Assembly (NCBI GenBank): GCA_022457155.1
Contig: JAJGOT010000171.1
Coordinates: forward strand, 1,368,501-1,432,500
Length of the DNA stretch: 64,000 nucleotides
Origin: Cladopsammia gracilis
Taxonomy: Eukaryota; Cnidaria; Anthozoa; Scleractinia; Dendrophylliidae
Direction of reading: 5' to 3'
Shown here: piece by piece, positions 1-13,200 of the stretch
Layout of the letters: each line of letters starts with the position of its first letter
Position numbering within the stretch: position 1 is the stretch's first letter
The notes under the pieces: model-generated
What the model saw: the letters and a program-made list of their open reading frames with translations, nothing else
The model's database searches: none
Told to the model about the DNA's origin: nothing
Program-made: the position numbers and the translations under genes

Positions 1-3000
1 AAATTGAATTCAGTTAAAACCCCGCCTTAAACACATTATTTTCGTGTTATGGTTGAGTTGAAATCAATATACCCCGACAACATCTGATAAGACAAGACCA
101 TGTTTCTCATATGTTTTCTGTTTGTATGTTGTATTGATTTGATCAGTGACTTACACTTTTCATGTAAGAGAAAACATTGTTACCGGTTAAATCCAGTTAA
201 GATTTAGCTCATCATTTATACTCAATACTGCACTGAATGTACCCAAGTACCTATGATACGTTCTTCGCGAGACGATCGCTAATTTCATCGCCTTTCTTTT
301 TTTGGACCATTAAATTATCAGCAGTAATTATCCTATCGATAACACCCCTTCAGGGGACAGTTATTGCTTAAGTTGACCTCATTTTTAAAAAAGTAATTAA
401 ATACACTGTTTATTTGCGTACGCAGCTGAAGTGTAACTATTTCCCCCTTGGAAATATGTTCACTGGGATTCTTCTTATCGTTGAAAGTACGGCTGGACCG
501 TAAAACCACTGAACATTTATATTTAGCACAACCTACTTTCAATATAACCACAGTAACTTTAAGCGTTCTAGAATATATTCTTCGGTTACTAAAATCCTTT
601 TAGTCCAAACCTGATTAGTTTAAAACCAAGCTGCATCTCGCAATTAAGAGAACATACTAGCCCAACTGATCAGTTGGCCCCGCCTCCAGTCATAAGCTAT
701 TTGTTTTATCAATAATTTCGGTTATGAATGAATGCCAGCTTTTCAGCTGTAATATATGCACGCGCGTCCATAGCTAAATGCTATTAATTTCCAAGAAAAA
801 ATGTCAAGAAGTCGATCAGATACTAGTAAAAAAAAAGGACACATATATTTAAAAAGAAAAAAAAGGAAGATTAGGTTGAGTACAGGCTACAGACACACTG
901 CAAGATATACTGATCTCTAAGAGCTTTTTTCTGTTGTCAACGTATTGAAAGCCGTTTATGCAAAACTTTGACATTTAATATTTATTTGCGGGTATAAAAA
1001 AACAGCAACATAGAATAGCTTAAATCTCTGTGAAATGTGGTTTATATGTGGAGAAGTGTACTTTTCGAGTGAATCCTGAATGATATTCTGTTTGCATTTT
1101 TCCACTCATGAATTTGCCCCGGCTAAAACTGTTCAAGTTGTTTTCTGTATCGCATAAAAAACAACTAAAAATAGATCTTAATCCTGCACTAATTAGAATA
1201 AATAGATCATTCTCCTAGGATATTTGAAGAATCATTCACTTTTTTTGCGTCCTTACAAATTGAGAGGCGCTGTAGGTGACCAAAACCAATTTTAGCGCAC
1301 AATCACCTCTATTCAGCACGAGCCCACAAACTTCACATTTTGGCAAATGATTACTTCTTTTATGTATTCCTAATGTCGTCGACGTGGCTCGACTTCGATT
1401 AACCGATCACATGAAAGCATCAAACACATCACCGAACCATCCGTCGGCTTTTAAAGAAGGTATGTTGATGTTAAAATGAATATGTGATATAATCACAAAT
1501 GCAGCTAAGAGAAGTGTATTTTTATTCTTTGTATATGAACGTAATAAGCGAAAGTAATTTCATATTACATTGTCTGTAATCAGTTGTCCCTAGTACTAGT
1601 TCAGTATCTTCTAAGTTAAATTCAGCTCTACCTATAAAACAATCAAAAAATAATAATCAGTTACTATACAAAAACATCACGATACAGTGACTGCAGACAG
1701 TACGATTCAACCGTGAGCGAACCCGTCGTTTCTGTTTATTGATAACAATTTACAATTCATTTTTTTTTTCTCCGATTGTGCCTAGCTGTTTTACTCAAGC
1801 GTATGATACTGGAATTTTCTGGGAATATCAATCTAAAATGTTACACTATTCGACTCGTAAAAACCGGCCCAGCCCGTGAGCCTCATGGTAATTTTTGATT
1901 TGAATTGATATTACCTCCTGTTACTGAAGCCGAAAATCACCATCGACTCACTGTGTTTTCCATTTCCACAGACCTCAGTTCTCTTTTCTTGACATAATAG
2001 GCGAGCTAAAAATTAGCATACTTCACAATTCATTAAATAGAACACAGCTTAGGAGTTCTTTATAGTTTCTAATGATTTCAACTGAGTTTCGCTGCAAATT
2101 TTTTTATACTCCTTTCAAAATCGAAGGTCAGATGGAACCGGAGCCGGTCTTTATTAAATATTGAGTCACATGTACTGATTGCCAGCAACATTTTGGTTAA
2201 TACTTGTATTGTTCTGTTAAAAGACTGTTTCGGTGGAAACAAAGGCGATCCATAATGATATAAACAAGTTTTAACCGGAAAATCTTAGTGATGAAAAACT
2301 AAAAGCTGTCGAGGATGATATAGCCTGCGAAAACAGCCGCCTCTCATCGCTCCCGGCCGAACGCCCCTAGCGGCCGGGAGCGATGAGAGGCGGCTGTTTT
2401 CGCAGGCTAAGGATGATATTACAAACCAAGAAAAAAATGAATTAATGTTATTGAATTGGATGGGACGTTAAGTGATAATTTGAATAGGACCGTGATTTTA
2501 TCGCCCCCTTCAGACGTTTTCTACAGCCTGTATGTGACTGGAGCATCAGTTTTAAAAGTGAAATTTTGAATTGATTTTGAATTGCCTCCTTGCAGCGGTT
2601 TTGTTAATAGAAACCTATGTTGATTTGTTTTAGTTCATTTTCCGGTATTTTGTTTCTCATCAAGAGAGTTTTTGATTGAGATATTGGGTGAAGAAAGATC
2701 GAGTAGTAATGTGTTTACTTTGAAATTTCTTATTTGATTTTGTAAACTCGGGGTCACAGGTAATATCAGTTTGAAAACAATAAGTTTCTTCAAATCCCCT
2801 CTGTGAAACCATTTTGGACAGGTGCTTTGTTTCGATATACGGATAAACAAACTCAGTCATGTCTACTATGCCTTGGTCAAAATAGAGTCAAAAAAGAATA
2901 TTTATTAGCATCTGTTGTTGCCAAGGAAGTTGTACGATACCGTCTGGAAGTCAACTAATTCACTCTTATAAATATTCAAATACATTGACATTTGCGGGCA

Positions 3001-4246
3001 CTGTAAATACACATTCTTAATCCTTTTTAAAATCCTTTTCGAAGCGAGAAAATATAGATAAATAACAAAATGTCATTCTGTATAATTAAATTTTCTTTAA
3101 CCCTCCTCAGTGTGAGAACCTTTCCTTTCCAATAATAGCTTCACCCCGGCAGTGTATTGACAACTCTTCACAGTCGGTGTGATGCATACAGTCAAAATTC
3201 TGGCAAGCGAACCACCCAACGATGATAAAGGCGGCGGGTGGTCGCAGCTTGATAGTTCAGTAGAGGGCAGGGGAGGGGGGAAAGGGACCGGGGTGGTGGG
3301 GCAGAATGAATAAGTGGGGGGTGGGGGGGGGGGGGAGAGCTTGATGTGTAAGTGACTGATGAAAAATTCTTTTGCAATGTAAGGGGGTTTCCAGGCCCCT
3401 CCCCTATATCCGCCACTGATACAGAACGAACTATTCTTCTAAAACTATGAAGGGAGGTCGCCTTGGAGAGCTGCAGTGACTCAGTTTTAGTTAGATGATC
3501 ACTTGAATAACTGCTTGCTTAGGGAGGTTCGGTTTTTGTATATTATTATATCCAACTACATCACGCATGTGTAAGAGAAGAACCTTTCAAAGTTGTACAG
3601 CTTATGGCACTGCTAAAGTCATGAGAAGTCAAGTGTACGGTTCTTTTGAGTAAACTCGAATACCAATCCCACACCGACATGATGATCAATTTTTTTTTCT
3701 TAAAAGAAACACTTGCGTATAAAATCCAAGTTAGTACTGAACAAGCTGCCCGTATTTGTCGTATGCCGCAGCCGCGGGCCCAGCCGCGTATGTATTTGTT
3801 TACCATACTGCTATCGGTCAATCTCGGTCATGATGAGGCTATCCAATCAGAAGAATCTTGAAAACAGTGTACTGGTCACGTGAACAAAACAATTCCTTTT
3901 CAGACCCTCTCGTTCTTTCTGATTTTCGAAGGCTCCGCTTATCTCTTTCGTGTGAATTTTGTTGCTCCAAAAATACCCAGAGGCATCGATGCGGTGTTAA
4001 AAACGAAGGAAGAACTCTTTTGTCGATCCTCTGTAAAACAGATGTATGTTATTACTACACAAGGGCGTGAAGAATGGCTAAAGGTTGCTCACTTGTTTTG
4101 GTGACCCGTGAGCTCGATAAGTTTTAGAATTGGTTGCTACGGTCGTCAGTAATTTCTTGACGCAGTGTTAGGAGAATTTTGATGAAAGGGGCGAGATTAG
4201 TTTTCTGTAAAAGTGTAACTTGTCCCATGAATTTATTATTCAGTCG
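1..4246. other. Upstream intergenic region of the ADCY gene
   Basis: I see no convincing coding exon here: the open frames are short, overlap on both strands and resemble no family I know. It holds one perfect-looking hairpin MITE (2321-2409), a G-rich run near 3280-3340, and, close to the gene, a CCAAT motif near 3850 and a CACGTG E-box near 3877. The 5' UTR and transcription start of the adenylyl cyclase must lie in the last part, but non-coding first exons cannot be located by eye. Confidence 0.6.
2312..2418. mobile_element. Hairpin MITE with 9-bp target duplication (MULE-like)
   Basis: Positions 2321-2409 form a nearly complete palindrome: the left arm starts TAGCCTGCGAAAACAGCCGC and the right arm is its reverse complement, with a spacer of about 11 bases. 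It is flanked on both sides by AGGATGATA (2312-2320 and 2410-2418), a 9-bp direct target duplication (10 bp if the ambiguous T is counted). A 9-10 bp duplication with long terminal inverted repeats is typical of Mutator-like (MULE) elements. There is no coding capacity, so it is non-autonomous. The arms are almost identical, which suggests a recent insertion or gene conversion. Confidence 0.85.
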
Positions 4247-4250
4247 ATGA
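4182..4250 (+). promoter_or_regulatory. 22-codon upstream ORF overlapping the ADCY start codon
   Basis: An ATG at 4182 opens a 22-codon frame that ends at TGA 4248-4250. The stop overlaps the inferred ADCY start (ATG 4247-4249) as ATGA. If the mRNA leader includes this segment, ribosomes that translate the uORF would terminate exactly on the main start, with a second in-frame ATG six bases further on. This geometry is known from termination-reinitiation and from start repression. Whether it is in the transcript is not shown by the sequence. Confidence 0.4.
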
Positions 4251-7200
4251 ACATGTCGGCACAGTCTGACACTGCTACTTTCAACAGAAGGTCTTCGACG
4301 CCGTCAAGAAGAGCTTGGGAGGAAACAGAAGGGAAACCACAAACGAGCGCTTCGCAAAGCGACCTAAACAAGAATGTAAAAGATAAAGGTAAGCCTACAT
4401 CTCCGAAAAGAACTGTTAGTGAAGGACAAAAGACATTGACGAGCATGGAAAGCAACGGATCGCCAGGATCGGCCGAAGTTCGACTTCGTTCTGTGGAAGT
4501 TGGTGTCGAGGAAAACGCGAACATCAGAACAAGCAAAAATGAAATTACTCAGAAGGATAACGTGACGAACGGATTTCCAGACGTTAATGTTAAGAATGGA
4601 AAACAATCCGACACGAAAGATCCTGAATCTTTGAAGGGTGACAATATATGCGAGGATTCTTGCTGCGGTGACTGGACTTTATTTACGCGGGTTTTCAAGT
4701 CCAAGCGATTCGAGTCGGAAAAGCTGGAGGGCCTGTATCAACGTTATGTATTTCGCTTGAACCAAAAGTTTATGAGCTGGCTCATTGGATTGCTGCTTAT
4801 TTTAACTTTTATTTTGATAGCATTGCAGTTCGCTATGGAAAATAACAAGCCAGAATCCAATGCCGAAGGCATTACATTGTGTATTTTCGCCGTTGCTTAC
4901 ATGTTGCTGGCATTGATTGTTAACAGAAGTGGCTCTTCTCAGAGCCATTTGAACTGGGTGTCATACATTTTGTTGGCGATTTCTTGTGGATTTGTTCTTG
5001 CTTCGGTGGTTTGCCCACCGTCGCAGATCTCGGACCCAAGCAGTAAAGAAAGCCTTTATTCGCCGTCTGATGGCGTTTGGCTAACAACGTTTTTCGTCTA
5101 CATGACTTACACAATGTTACCAGTCAGAATGAGAATTGCTGTGTTTGGAGGTTGCCTGCTTCCTGCTATCCATCTCATATCAAGTGCAGCCATGAATAAT
5201 AGAGATGCGAACCTAACAAGATTGGTAAGTTCATACTTTGATTCTGTCTTTTCAGTTTTGTCGTACGCGTTGTATGATGATTTCTAGCGGCTTCATCGGG
5301 TGTCTCCTAGCGTAAATAATTTATGACCTGGTAAGTCTTATTTACATTGTGAGGAAAAACGCGATGGTCGGGCTTATGCCAAGTGCCTACTTGAAGAGTT
5401 CTACACACAATGTTACAAATCTCTTGTTCCAGTTTCTTGTGCGAATTTAATCCATTCGTCGTCAGATAATCCCTGATAAAAACGCGAAGCGGCTGCCGAT
5501 TTCTAACATTTCATATTTTCCAAATGCAGGTGAAACATTTTATGCTGACATATCTTAATTACAATGAACAGCTGTTTAAAATCGGGAAATAACTTTTTCC
5601 CTTGTTTTCTGTAGTACATATATGCCAGATTAGATGAAAGCATGACTTGCAAAGGAATTATGTACTTCATGAAATTTCTATTATTTTTGTTCTTGAGTTG
5701 ATATCCAATATTGGCCAGGATTTATAGAATGTCATTTCACAGCAATTGTCAGCAGTGATATTATATTATATCAATAGGGGTGGCAACTTGTACAGTGGAT
5801 TGAATAGGATATCAATTAGTGTTAACTTTGTTTTCAAGAACCGTTGTTTTTATACTGTTTTAATATGGAATCTTTAATCAGGTAACCCAGGAAATGTAAT
5901 ATGCCATACAGGATAGTTTGACCTCGTTCACTTAAAGTAATGTCTATATTACAATAACATTGTTGAACTGTGTAGTGCTATACAATATTCTACTTATTAA
6001 ACTCATTTATTCGGGAACATAATTAATTATTATAGCGCGAATTTGTGCGTGATATCGTCTAATTCTTAGCCGATGAGACCGTAGGCCGAGTCGGCTAAAA
6101 TTAGGCAATATCACGCAAGCTTGAGTTCTATAATAGTTTTATAATTCAACACATTGATAACAAAGCACAGTTTGAAGAAAAAATATTGAGGCCAGGTATC
6201 ATTTTTGCATTCTCTCGTCAAAATGTGAAATTTACATCCATCGTTGGATATACGTCATGTAGACATAGCGTATATCGATAACTTTTTGACCATATTTGGG
6301 CAGTGTATCAATGTGTTGAATTATAATGAGAAGTTTTGGCGCTTTGGCAATCTTAGTTTGTATAAACTGCACTTCACTTGGGCTTAAAGGGCATGTAAAC
6401 CTCCAAAATGCTACTTTTTCTGGTTACATAGCTGTTTAGTACATTGAAAAGGTATTACGAATCTGTAATTTTTTCCATGTGAGCGCATTTTGACGCCGAA
6501 AATGCCATTAGAAAATTCGAAAGAGCCGCCATTTTGATTCTGCCATCTTTTCTGTGACGTCATGAGGGGAATCTATGCCGACTGGAAATGAAAAGCTTTC
6601 CTTTACGACCTTTTGAAATACAAACGTGTAACTTGTTAACTGGTTCGTCGCTTTGCGATGAGACAGTTCTTAAAATACCCTCTTTTTTTTCCATGTCGGG
6701 TCACCTGCCTCGGTAATCGCTTTTGCTGCGACCAACACCATACCTAGTTTACTTCTTGTAAACGGTTTACTTCCTCTGCTCGATTGATGGTTCAAGAGTT
6801 GCTTACTTTCTTCAATCATTATAAAAGCAAACGACATCATCGGCGTTTGCTGTTGTAAAACAAAACAATACTGTAACAAGATTCGGCTGTTGGATTTGTG
6901 AGACATCGATAGTTAGTTTGTTGCAGCTGCTGTGACATTCATCGATTGTTTCACTTTGACAAATTTTGGTTAGAAATTCTGCAAGGTAAGCCCTTTTCTG
7001 CGATTATTTTAAAATACAACCATATGTTTTCCACATTTTCTTCATTTTAGGAGATGTCTACGAGGAAGTCATGATCATTTAAGGGAAATGGCTTTGCTTT
7101 GAGATTTATATCCTTTGTATATTGCTACCGTGAAGTAGTATATCGCTACTGTGAAGTAGTGCTACTGTTCAGAAGTAGCATAGCAAATTGTAACCAATAA

Positions 7201-10200
7201 TTAAGCAACTACAATTCATATATTTACCGTTCTAATTTCGACGGTATTGTTAAACATTAAATCTCTGATTTTTGGATGTGTTCTATTTCTGGTAAAAGGA
7301 AAGCGGGCTGAACATTTCTTACCAAATCAACTGTCAAACAGTTGAGTTTAGATTGCATAAATCATTGAACAAAACACATCCCGGCAAGTCACTGCTGAGT
7401 AAACAATTCTCAAGCATTACGTCATGGAGTCATGTTCAAATTCTACACATCTCGTATTTATGTCACGCTATGGTTGGCTGTTAATCATTTGATCGATCAT
7501 TTTGATTTTGTTAATTTATTCAAAACCCCATTACCGATTCTCCAAAATGCCTGTCTTTAAACAATCCTGATTAGGTGGTTTCAAGGATTTTAAAGCAAAA
7601 AAAAAATATGTACAAAGTTCTAAAGTTTTGTTTTCTCTAACAGTACCGAGCCGATCAGAGAAGGGATGATTTTCTGTCTTGATGTTGTGCAAGAATTTTT
7701 ATTGGGATTGTTCCATACCTTTTTTCCTTTGGCTTGCTGTGCATTATTTTTTTCTTTACTTTTGCTGTGCAGCGAGCATTGTGTCGTTCAGTTTTGTAAA
7801 AAATCCCATCTTTTTCCAAAAGACGAGAATTTTAGGCGACAATGGCTTAAATATGTGCAAATCAAACAAGCTGACTTTTTGCAACCCACTGAGCACTCTA
7901 TAATTTGTGGGATGCATTTTACTCCTGAGTGCTTCGAGAACGATTTTAAGGTTAAAATGGGCATTAAAAAAAACAAGAAATCAGTTGATTCCTGGTTCTG
8001 TGCTGATGATTCAGCTGCAGCGAGCAAAAATAATTGGGAGAAGCGCATAAGGTGACTATGGAGAGCGACCAGAAATCAAAATTACAGGCAACCAGTAGAG
8101 CTCTTCATAATCTAGAGGTGTCTAGGGTAAGTTGGAAATAACTCCATCAGAAGGATGTTATACAATAAAATGGCAGTCATTCCCCTTTCCTTGAAAATCA
8201 TATTTTTTCTTTCTTGGTTAATGGAGGCCATTAGTTCTGCCTCCGCCGTAATAGAGTAAACAGACGCAGTAGCTGTGACAATTTGCACAGGGAGTGCTAC
8301 TTTCACGTTCCTGCCGAGACAGCCCTAACACCAACGCACAAAATGCCGATTGGCGATGTATCGAAATTTCCTACAAAAGAGAGGACACAAATGACCCACT
8401 GGAAAACAATTATTGATCTTGCGTGCACATAATAGAATTGTAACATGACATGTTAAGAAGTGGACATATTCATTTCCTGTATGATTGTCTGTGCCGTGAC
8501 GCGTGTTCTAGCCTAAATGGGTAATACGCTGTTTCAAACATCCAGGCAGGTGGACTGAAATCCTGGATGTTTCATGATGCATGGCATTTGGACCTCAGCC
8601 CTGCCTTTTATACTCGAGTTTTGCCAGACTTGGCCGATTTGAGTAAAGCAAACACTTTCATAAGCTGTTGGCATTGTTTGGTACAATAAATGTCACATTC
8701 ATAACTAAAATACAAACGAACGATGAGGACGCGCATGCAACCTAACTTGATAATCTTAATATCAAAAAAGGAATTTTAAATTCAAATAAATTACAAATGA
8801 AACAATTTCCAATCTGTGTTGCCAAGACGATTCGTCTTGCTCGCTCTCACTTTGTTCTTCGCCGCTTGGTCCTTCTTCTTCTTGAACATTTCGCCAAATT
8901 CAGCGAGGTTCAAAACATTAAGAACGAAGCCCAACATCCACATAAGGTTCCGATGATTCAACGGCATGGCTGTCATAAAAAATTTATCTCATTCAACTCA
9001 CTTTCATTGGATAAAATCTCCTTCGAACTTGTGCTACTTTGTCAAGCAGCCATCATAGGAATTATCTGAGAGGTCAAGTTGTGCAATATTTTGGTTCCCC
9101 TGCTGACGCCAGAAGCGACTCGCTATTGTTTTCACCGGAAACCAACCTTTCGTAGAAAATGCGTTTTTCTCCTTAAAAATGTTGAATTGACCAAAATAAA
9201 TAGCAAAATCGTTTTTAGTGGCACTTTTTACATAAAATAAGACAAACTTGTATTTTTGGGTTTACATGCCCTTTAAGTGTCAAAACCTTTTTCCCTAGTG
9301 CAGCCTTCACTCACTTAGTTGATAAGAAGTTAATAAAACAAAATTCAATTCCTGTACCCAGTGGAATGGACAGTCTAATCTTGTTAAAATATTCCATTGT
9401 TCTGACCCCTTTCTACACAATTTAAGCTGTAAAAGGTTGTTTATTAAATTTTTAGGCTAACAAGTTGAACATTGGAGTATTCAGTCAATAAAATTTATTC
9501 AGCAGGTCTGTTACCATTTAAGGAAATATGTTTTTATCTTGGCCAGTACAGTTAATAGTTTAAATAATGGCAGCAGAATTTATTAGAATCTGCTAAGAGA
9601 TTTAGTAATTAAACATTGTTTATTTTTGTTAACTCTGGGTAGATATGTGGATAATTATGCTTGTCATTGGAATATATTACATATTAACAGTCTACATTGG
9701 ACTGTAAAATACTACAAACTGATCAGTTTTAGCCATAATGATTTATTGGGTGGTATATATACAAAAAAAATGAATGATTGTAATTGACAATTTATTAATC
9801 AGTGTTTGTTGTTTTGCACAGCTGTTAGGTAACCTGTTTATATTCATATGTGCCAACATCACAGGAGTGTTCACAAAGTACCCAACAGAGATTTCACAAC
9901 GCAGAGCTTTCCTTGAGACTAGGAGATGCATAGAATCAAGGTTAACCATAATGAAAGAGAATCAGAACCAGGTACAGTATTATTGATATACCGGTATTGA
10001 TGTTGTAGTTTAAAATGAATCTTAGGTCAAAATGATTATAAACTAGTTTGATTTGGATTTCTTTTGTTCCAGATTCATTACCATAATCCTAAGACAAAGA
10101 AAAGCACAAATCAAACTAGTTTAAAATCATTTTGACCTAAGATCATTTTAAACTACAACATTGACATAGTACATGTGTATCACAAAGTAGTTATTCTGGA

Positions 10201-13200
10201 GCACCATGGCTTATTTATCTGCGGGAATATCTGCAATAGGTTATCATACTTTCAGGTGATATAAATTGGCCAGACTTTTTGAGGTGTATAACGTGGAGAA
10301 AATGTTTTTAATTTTAGATCATGTGAAAAAGTGAGTCTTGTTTGTCTTACAGAGCTGCCAGAGTGCCTCTGAGGCCAAAAATCAAATTGAACCATAGGGA
10401 TCTGCATCGAACATGTAAACACACAAACATGAGCATTGTGTTTATAAATTGTAAAATTTAGTCTGAAATTGTCAAAATACCTGTGTTAAAACAGTGCTCA
10501 CTCTGTTTGTCGGACATTTTGAAAACTTTTAACAATGAAGGAACATTGAAGACGAATGAAAGAAGCCAAAGAAAAGAGACTGTAAACAAGCAGCCATCTT
10601 GTTTAATCTCAGTAAAAAAAAAAAAGTTGCACACGGTCCACGATGGCCCACACGGCCGGAGCTTAACCCGGTTTCCGTAGCATGAAGCAACTAGGAATAT
10701 TGCTACATCCCCGGATGGGATGCTAGTCCATCGCAGGGTTACCCCCAGCATTTTGTCGCCGGTACCCATTTATACACCTGGGTGGAGAGAGACAACGTGG
10801 AGTAAAGTTACTTGTCTAAGGAAACAACACGACGGCAGAGACCAGGCTCGAACCACCGACCTTCAGGTTGAAAGTCCGACGCGCTAACCTTAGTAAACAG
10901 GCTAAATAAAACGTGTTCAAGAAATTTGCACGGTTACCAAGCTTGTTGTGGCCTGAGCAAATAATTCGATAAATAGAAACAACGTCTAGCTCACATTTCG
11001 TAGAGCCGATTTGCTGACTAATGTGTGATTCCAGAAATTATCCATACCCCCACCACGGAGGGAATTGGAAATTCCGGAGGGGTAGGGGGGTCAATGGCCC
11101 AGGAAATTCCGAAGAGGAGGGGGGTTTGGAGGCCAAATTCACGTCCGAATGGTCAGGAAAACGATTGATTTTTCGTGAATTCGTATTGACTCCGTAAGTG
11201 TCACTTACCAATTTTTGCGGGTCATTCTGAAGCTTAAATCGGACAACCTGCGTTTTTTCTAACTGTGCTGCAGTTAAGAAATGTTTTTTTCTTTCTTAAA
11301 AGTTCTTTGGACGCAAACAAGCAACGCAAAGACGAATACTCTTCGTGAAGCAGATAAACCCGCCATTACTCGTTACCAGTCTCCAAATAGTTCTCCGCGG
11401 TGCACTGGTAACCAGCTACCGCGAACGTTCACGATCGATACAAGAAACTCGAGTGCGTTGTCGATGAACAAAGTGACAAATCACTTGGCTTTTTTTTTTA
11501 CAGGAGGCTGAAATATGGCCAGGTAACAACAGAAAACTAGCTACTCGTTCATTTCTCCGTTTTTTCAAACTGATCGTAGTATTGCAGTTTGCTGAAGATC
11601 GTGTTCATGTCAAGTTATGCAACGGGTCAGTTTCGAATTTCGTCAGAACATTTTTTTAGTAAATCGATCGAGAGCTTAAAATGCGAACCCCCTTCGAGTG
11701 CTAGCAACAGTGTGTAAGTTTTAGACAGGATCTTGTATGAAGAAATTGAGTTGATGTTATTTTTTAAAGCTAATTTACGGCGTTCATTTAACGCAGCTTT
11801 AGGATCATTTATAAAATAAATTAACAAATGAATGCGTATCGACACGCGGCCTTTGGTTTAGTGTTTGTTCAACTCTTGAACCCTTCTAAACGAAGAAAAA
11901 AACTTTCCAGAGGGTATGGGGGGTGGGCGATATTTCTGTGGAAATTCCAGAGGGGTGGGGGAGTCAACACTTCCTTGTGAAAATGGAAAATCCGAAGGGG
12001 TGGGGGGTCCTGTTTGAAATTCCCTCCGTGGTAGGGGTCTGGATATTTTCTGGAACTACACAATGCATTTTTATTAAAAAATTCTTTTTTCAAAATTTTA
12101 GCTTCAAAACCCGGCTTATCTGCGGGTGCGGTTTATATGCCGGTATTTACATTATATCTACTTTTTTCCTTTAGTTGACATGAGGTTGGAGCCTGGTCTC
12201 TTGTAAATTAGTTGTCGTAGTTATAGTTGTACGTTAATTTTTGATTTGATTTTAGGAACGTCTGTTGCTGTCAGTTTTACCACGATATGTTGCCATGGAA
12301 ATGAAAGCAGACATACAACGTGGTAAAGAAACTGCTCAGTTCCATAAAATTTACATTCAGAGACACGAGAATGTCAGGTTTGTAATTCATGTTTATACCT
12401 GAGTTTCTGTGAATATTGCTTTCAATAGAATTTAGTAGAATTAAAGGGCCGAGTCACCAAATTAGAGTATCACTTTAAAAAGACAAAATTACACATAAAA
12501 AATAAGTCTAGTTTTGTTAGCACTGTAATTCATGTGCTGTATCTTTCATGCAATTATTTCATCTTCATGAACTACATGTATATGACTATGTATTAATTAA
12601 AAGTTTACAGTGGATTGCAGCTTACTTTGGCCGCGCTACTTGCCAAGTTCATTGGGAAATTTGATACTGCGTTGCGAAGTTGTCAATTACATTATTTTGT
12701 CAGTTAGCCAACCAAATTGCGAACTTTGAAACGAAGTTGGCAACTTCGATGCCAATGAAGCCTGTAAAGTCTGAAGTTGTTCTTTCATTATTTGCGAAGA
12801 CAAAACAATTTTTAGCTGATCTGGGTGGTTTCTTTAAGATTATTTTATAGACTTGCCAAGACAAATCTATAAACTGTATGATGTATGCTGCTATTTCAGT
12901 TGTGGTTTTGAATTTGACCAACATAGGAATATATTATCTTTCATGTTCACTTTAAATATCTTGCAATCTTTGCTTGTGCTAATGTCTGTTGTTTATAATT
13001 ATATATATATCGCTTAGGTAGATTTAGCTTCAGCTAAAAAAATTGAGCAATATCGCAACTTCTGAACATGTTTCAAAATACTATAAAATGTAAACAAAGA
13101 TCTTGCCTAGTCACTTTCCTTTGTCTGTTGATCTGATTTTCCAAATAAATATTTGAAAAAGCGACACACAATTAAAATAATTTGACCTATTTTTGAAAAC

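Larger units (their letters stand above)
4247..9971 (+). other. ADCY5/6: ADCY exons 1-2: cytosolic N terminus and first membrane bundle
   Basis: Exon 1 (326 codons, phase 0) encodes a Ser/Thr/Lys-rich N terminus of about 170 residues with no recognisable domain. A cysteine patch (CEDSCCGDW) and the ADCY5/6-like pre-TM1 segment follow. Hydrophobic stretches are at about residues 177-197, 209-226, 236-255, 278-295 and 297-315. Exon 2 supplies the sixth ([17 protein letters not shown]) and then the signalling helix [19 protein letters not shown] that leads into C1. The two exons are split by a 4.6 kb intron (5225-9821) carrying the Kolobok element. Donor ATTG/GTAAGT and acceptor TTTTGCACAG are unambiguous. 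Confidence 0.9.

Noticed and set aside
4220..4246. ADCY start at TTG 4220, extending the frame by nine codons
   Set aside because: Nuclear animal genes almost always start with ATG, and an in-frame ATG follows at 4247.
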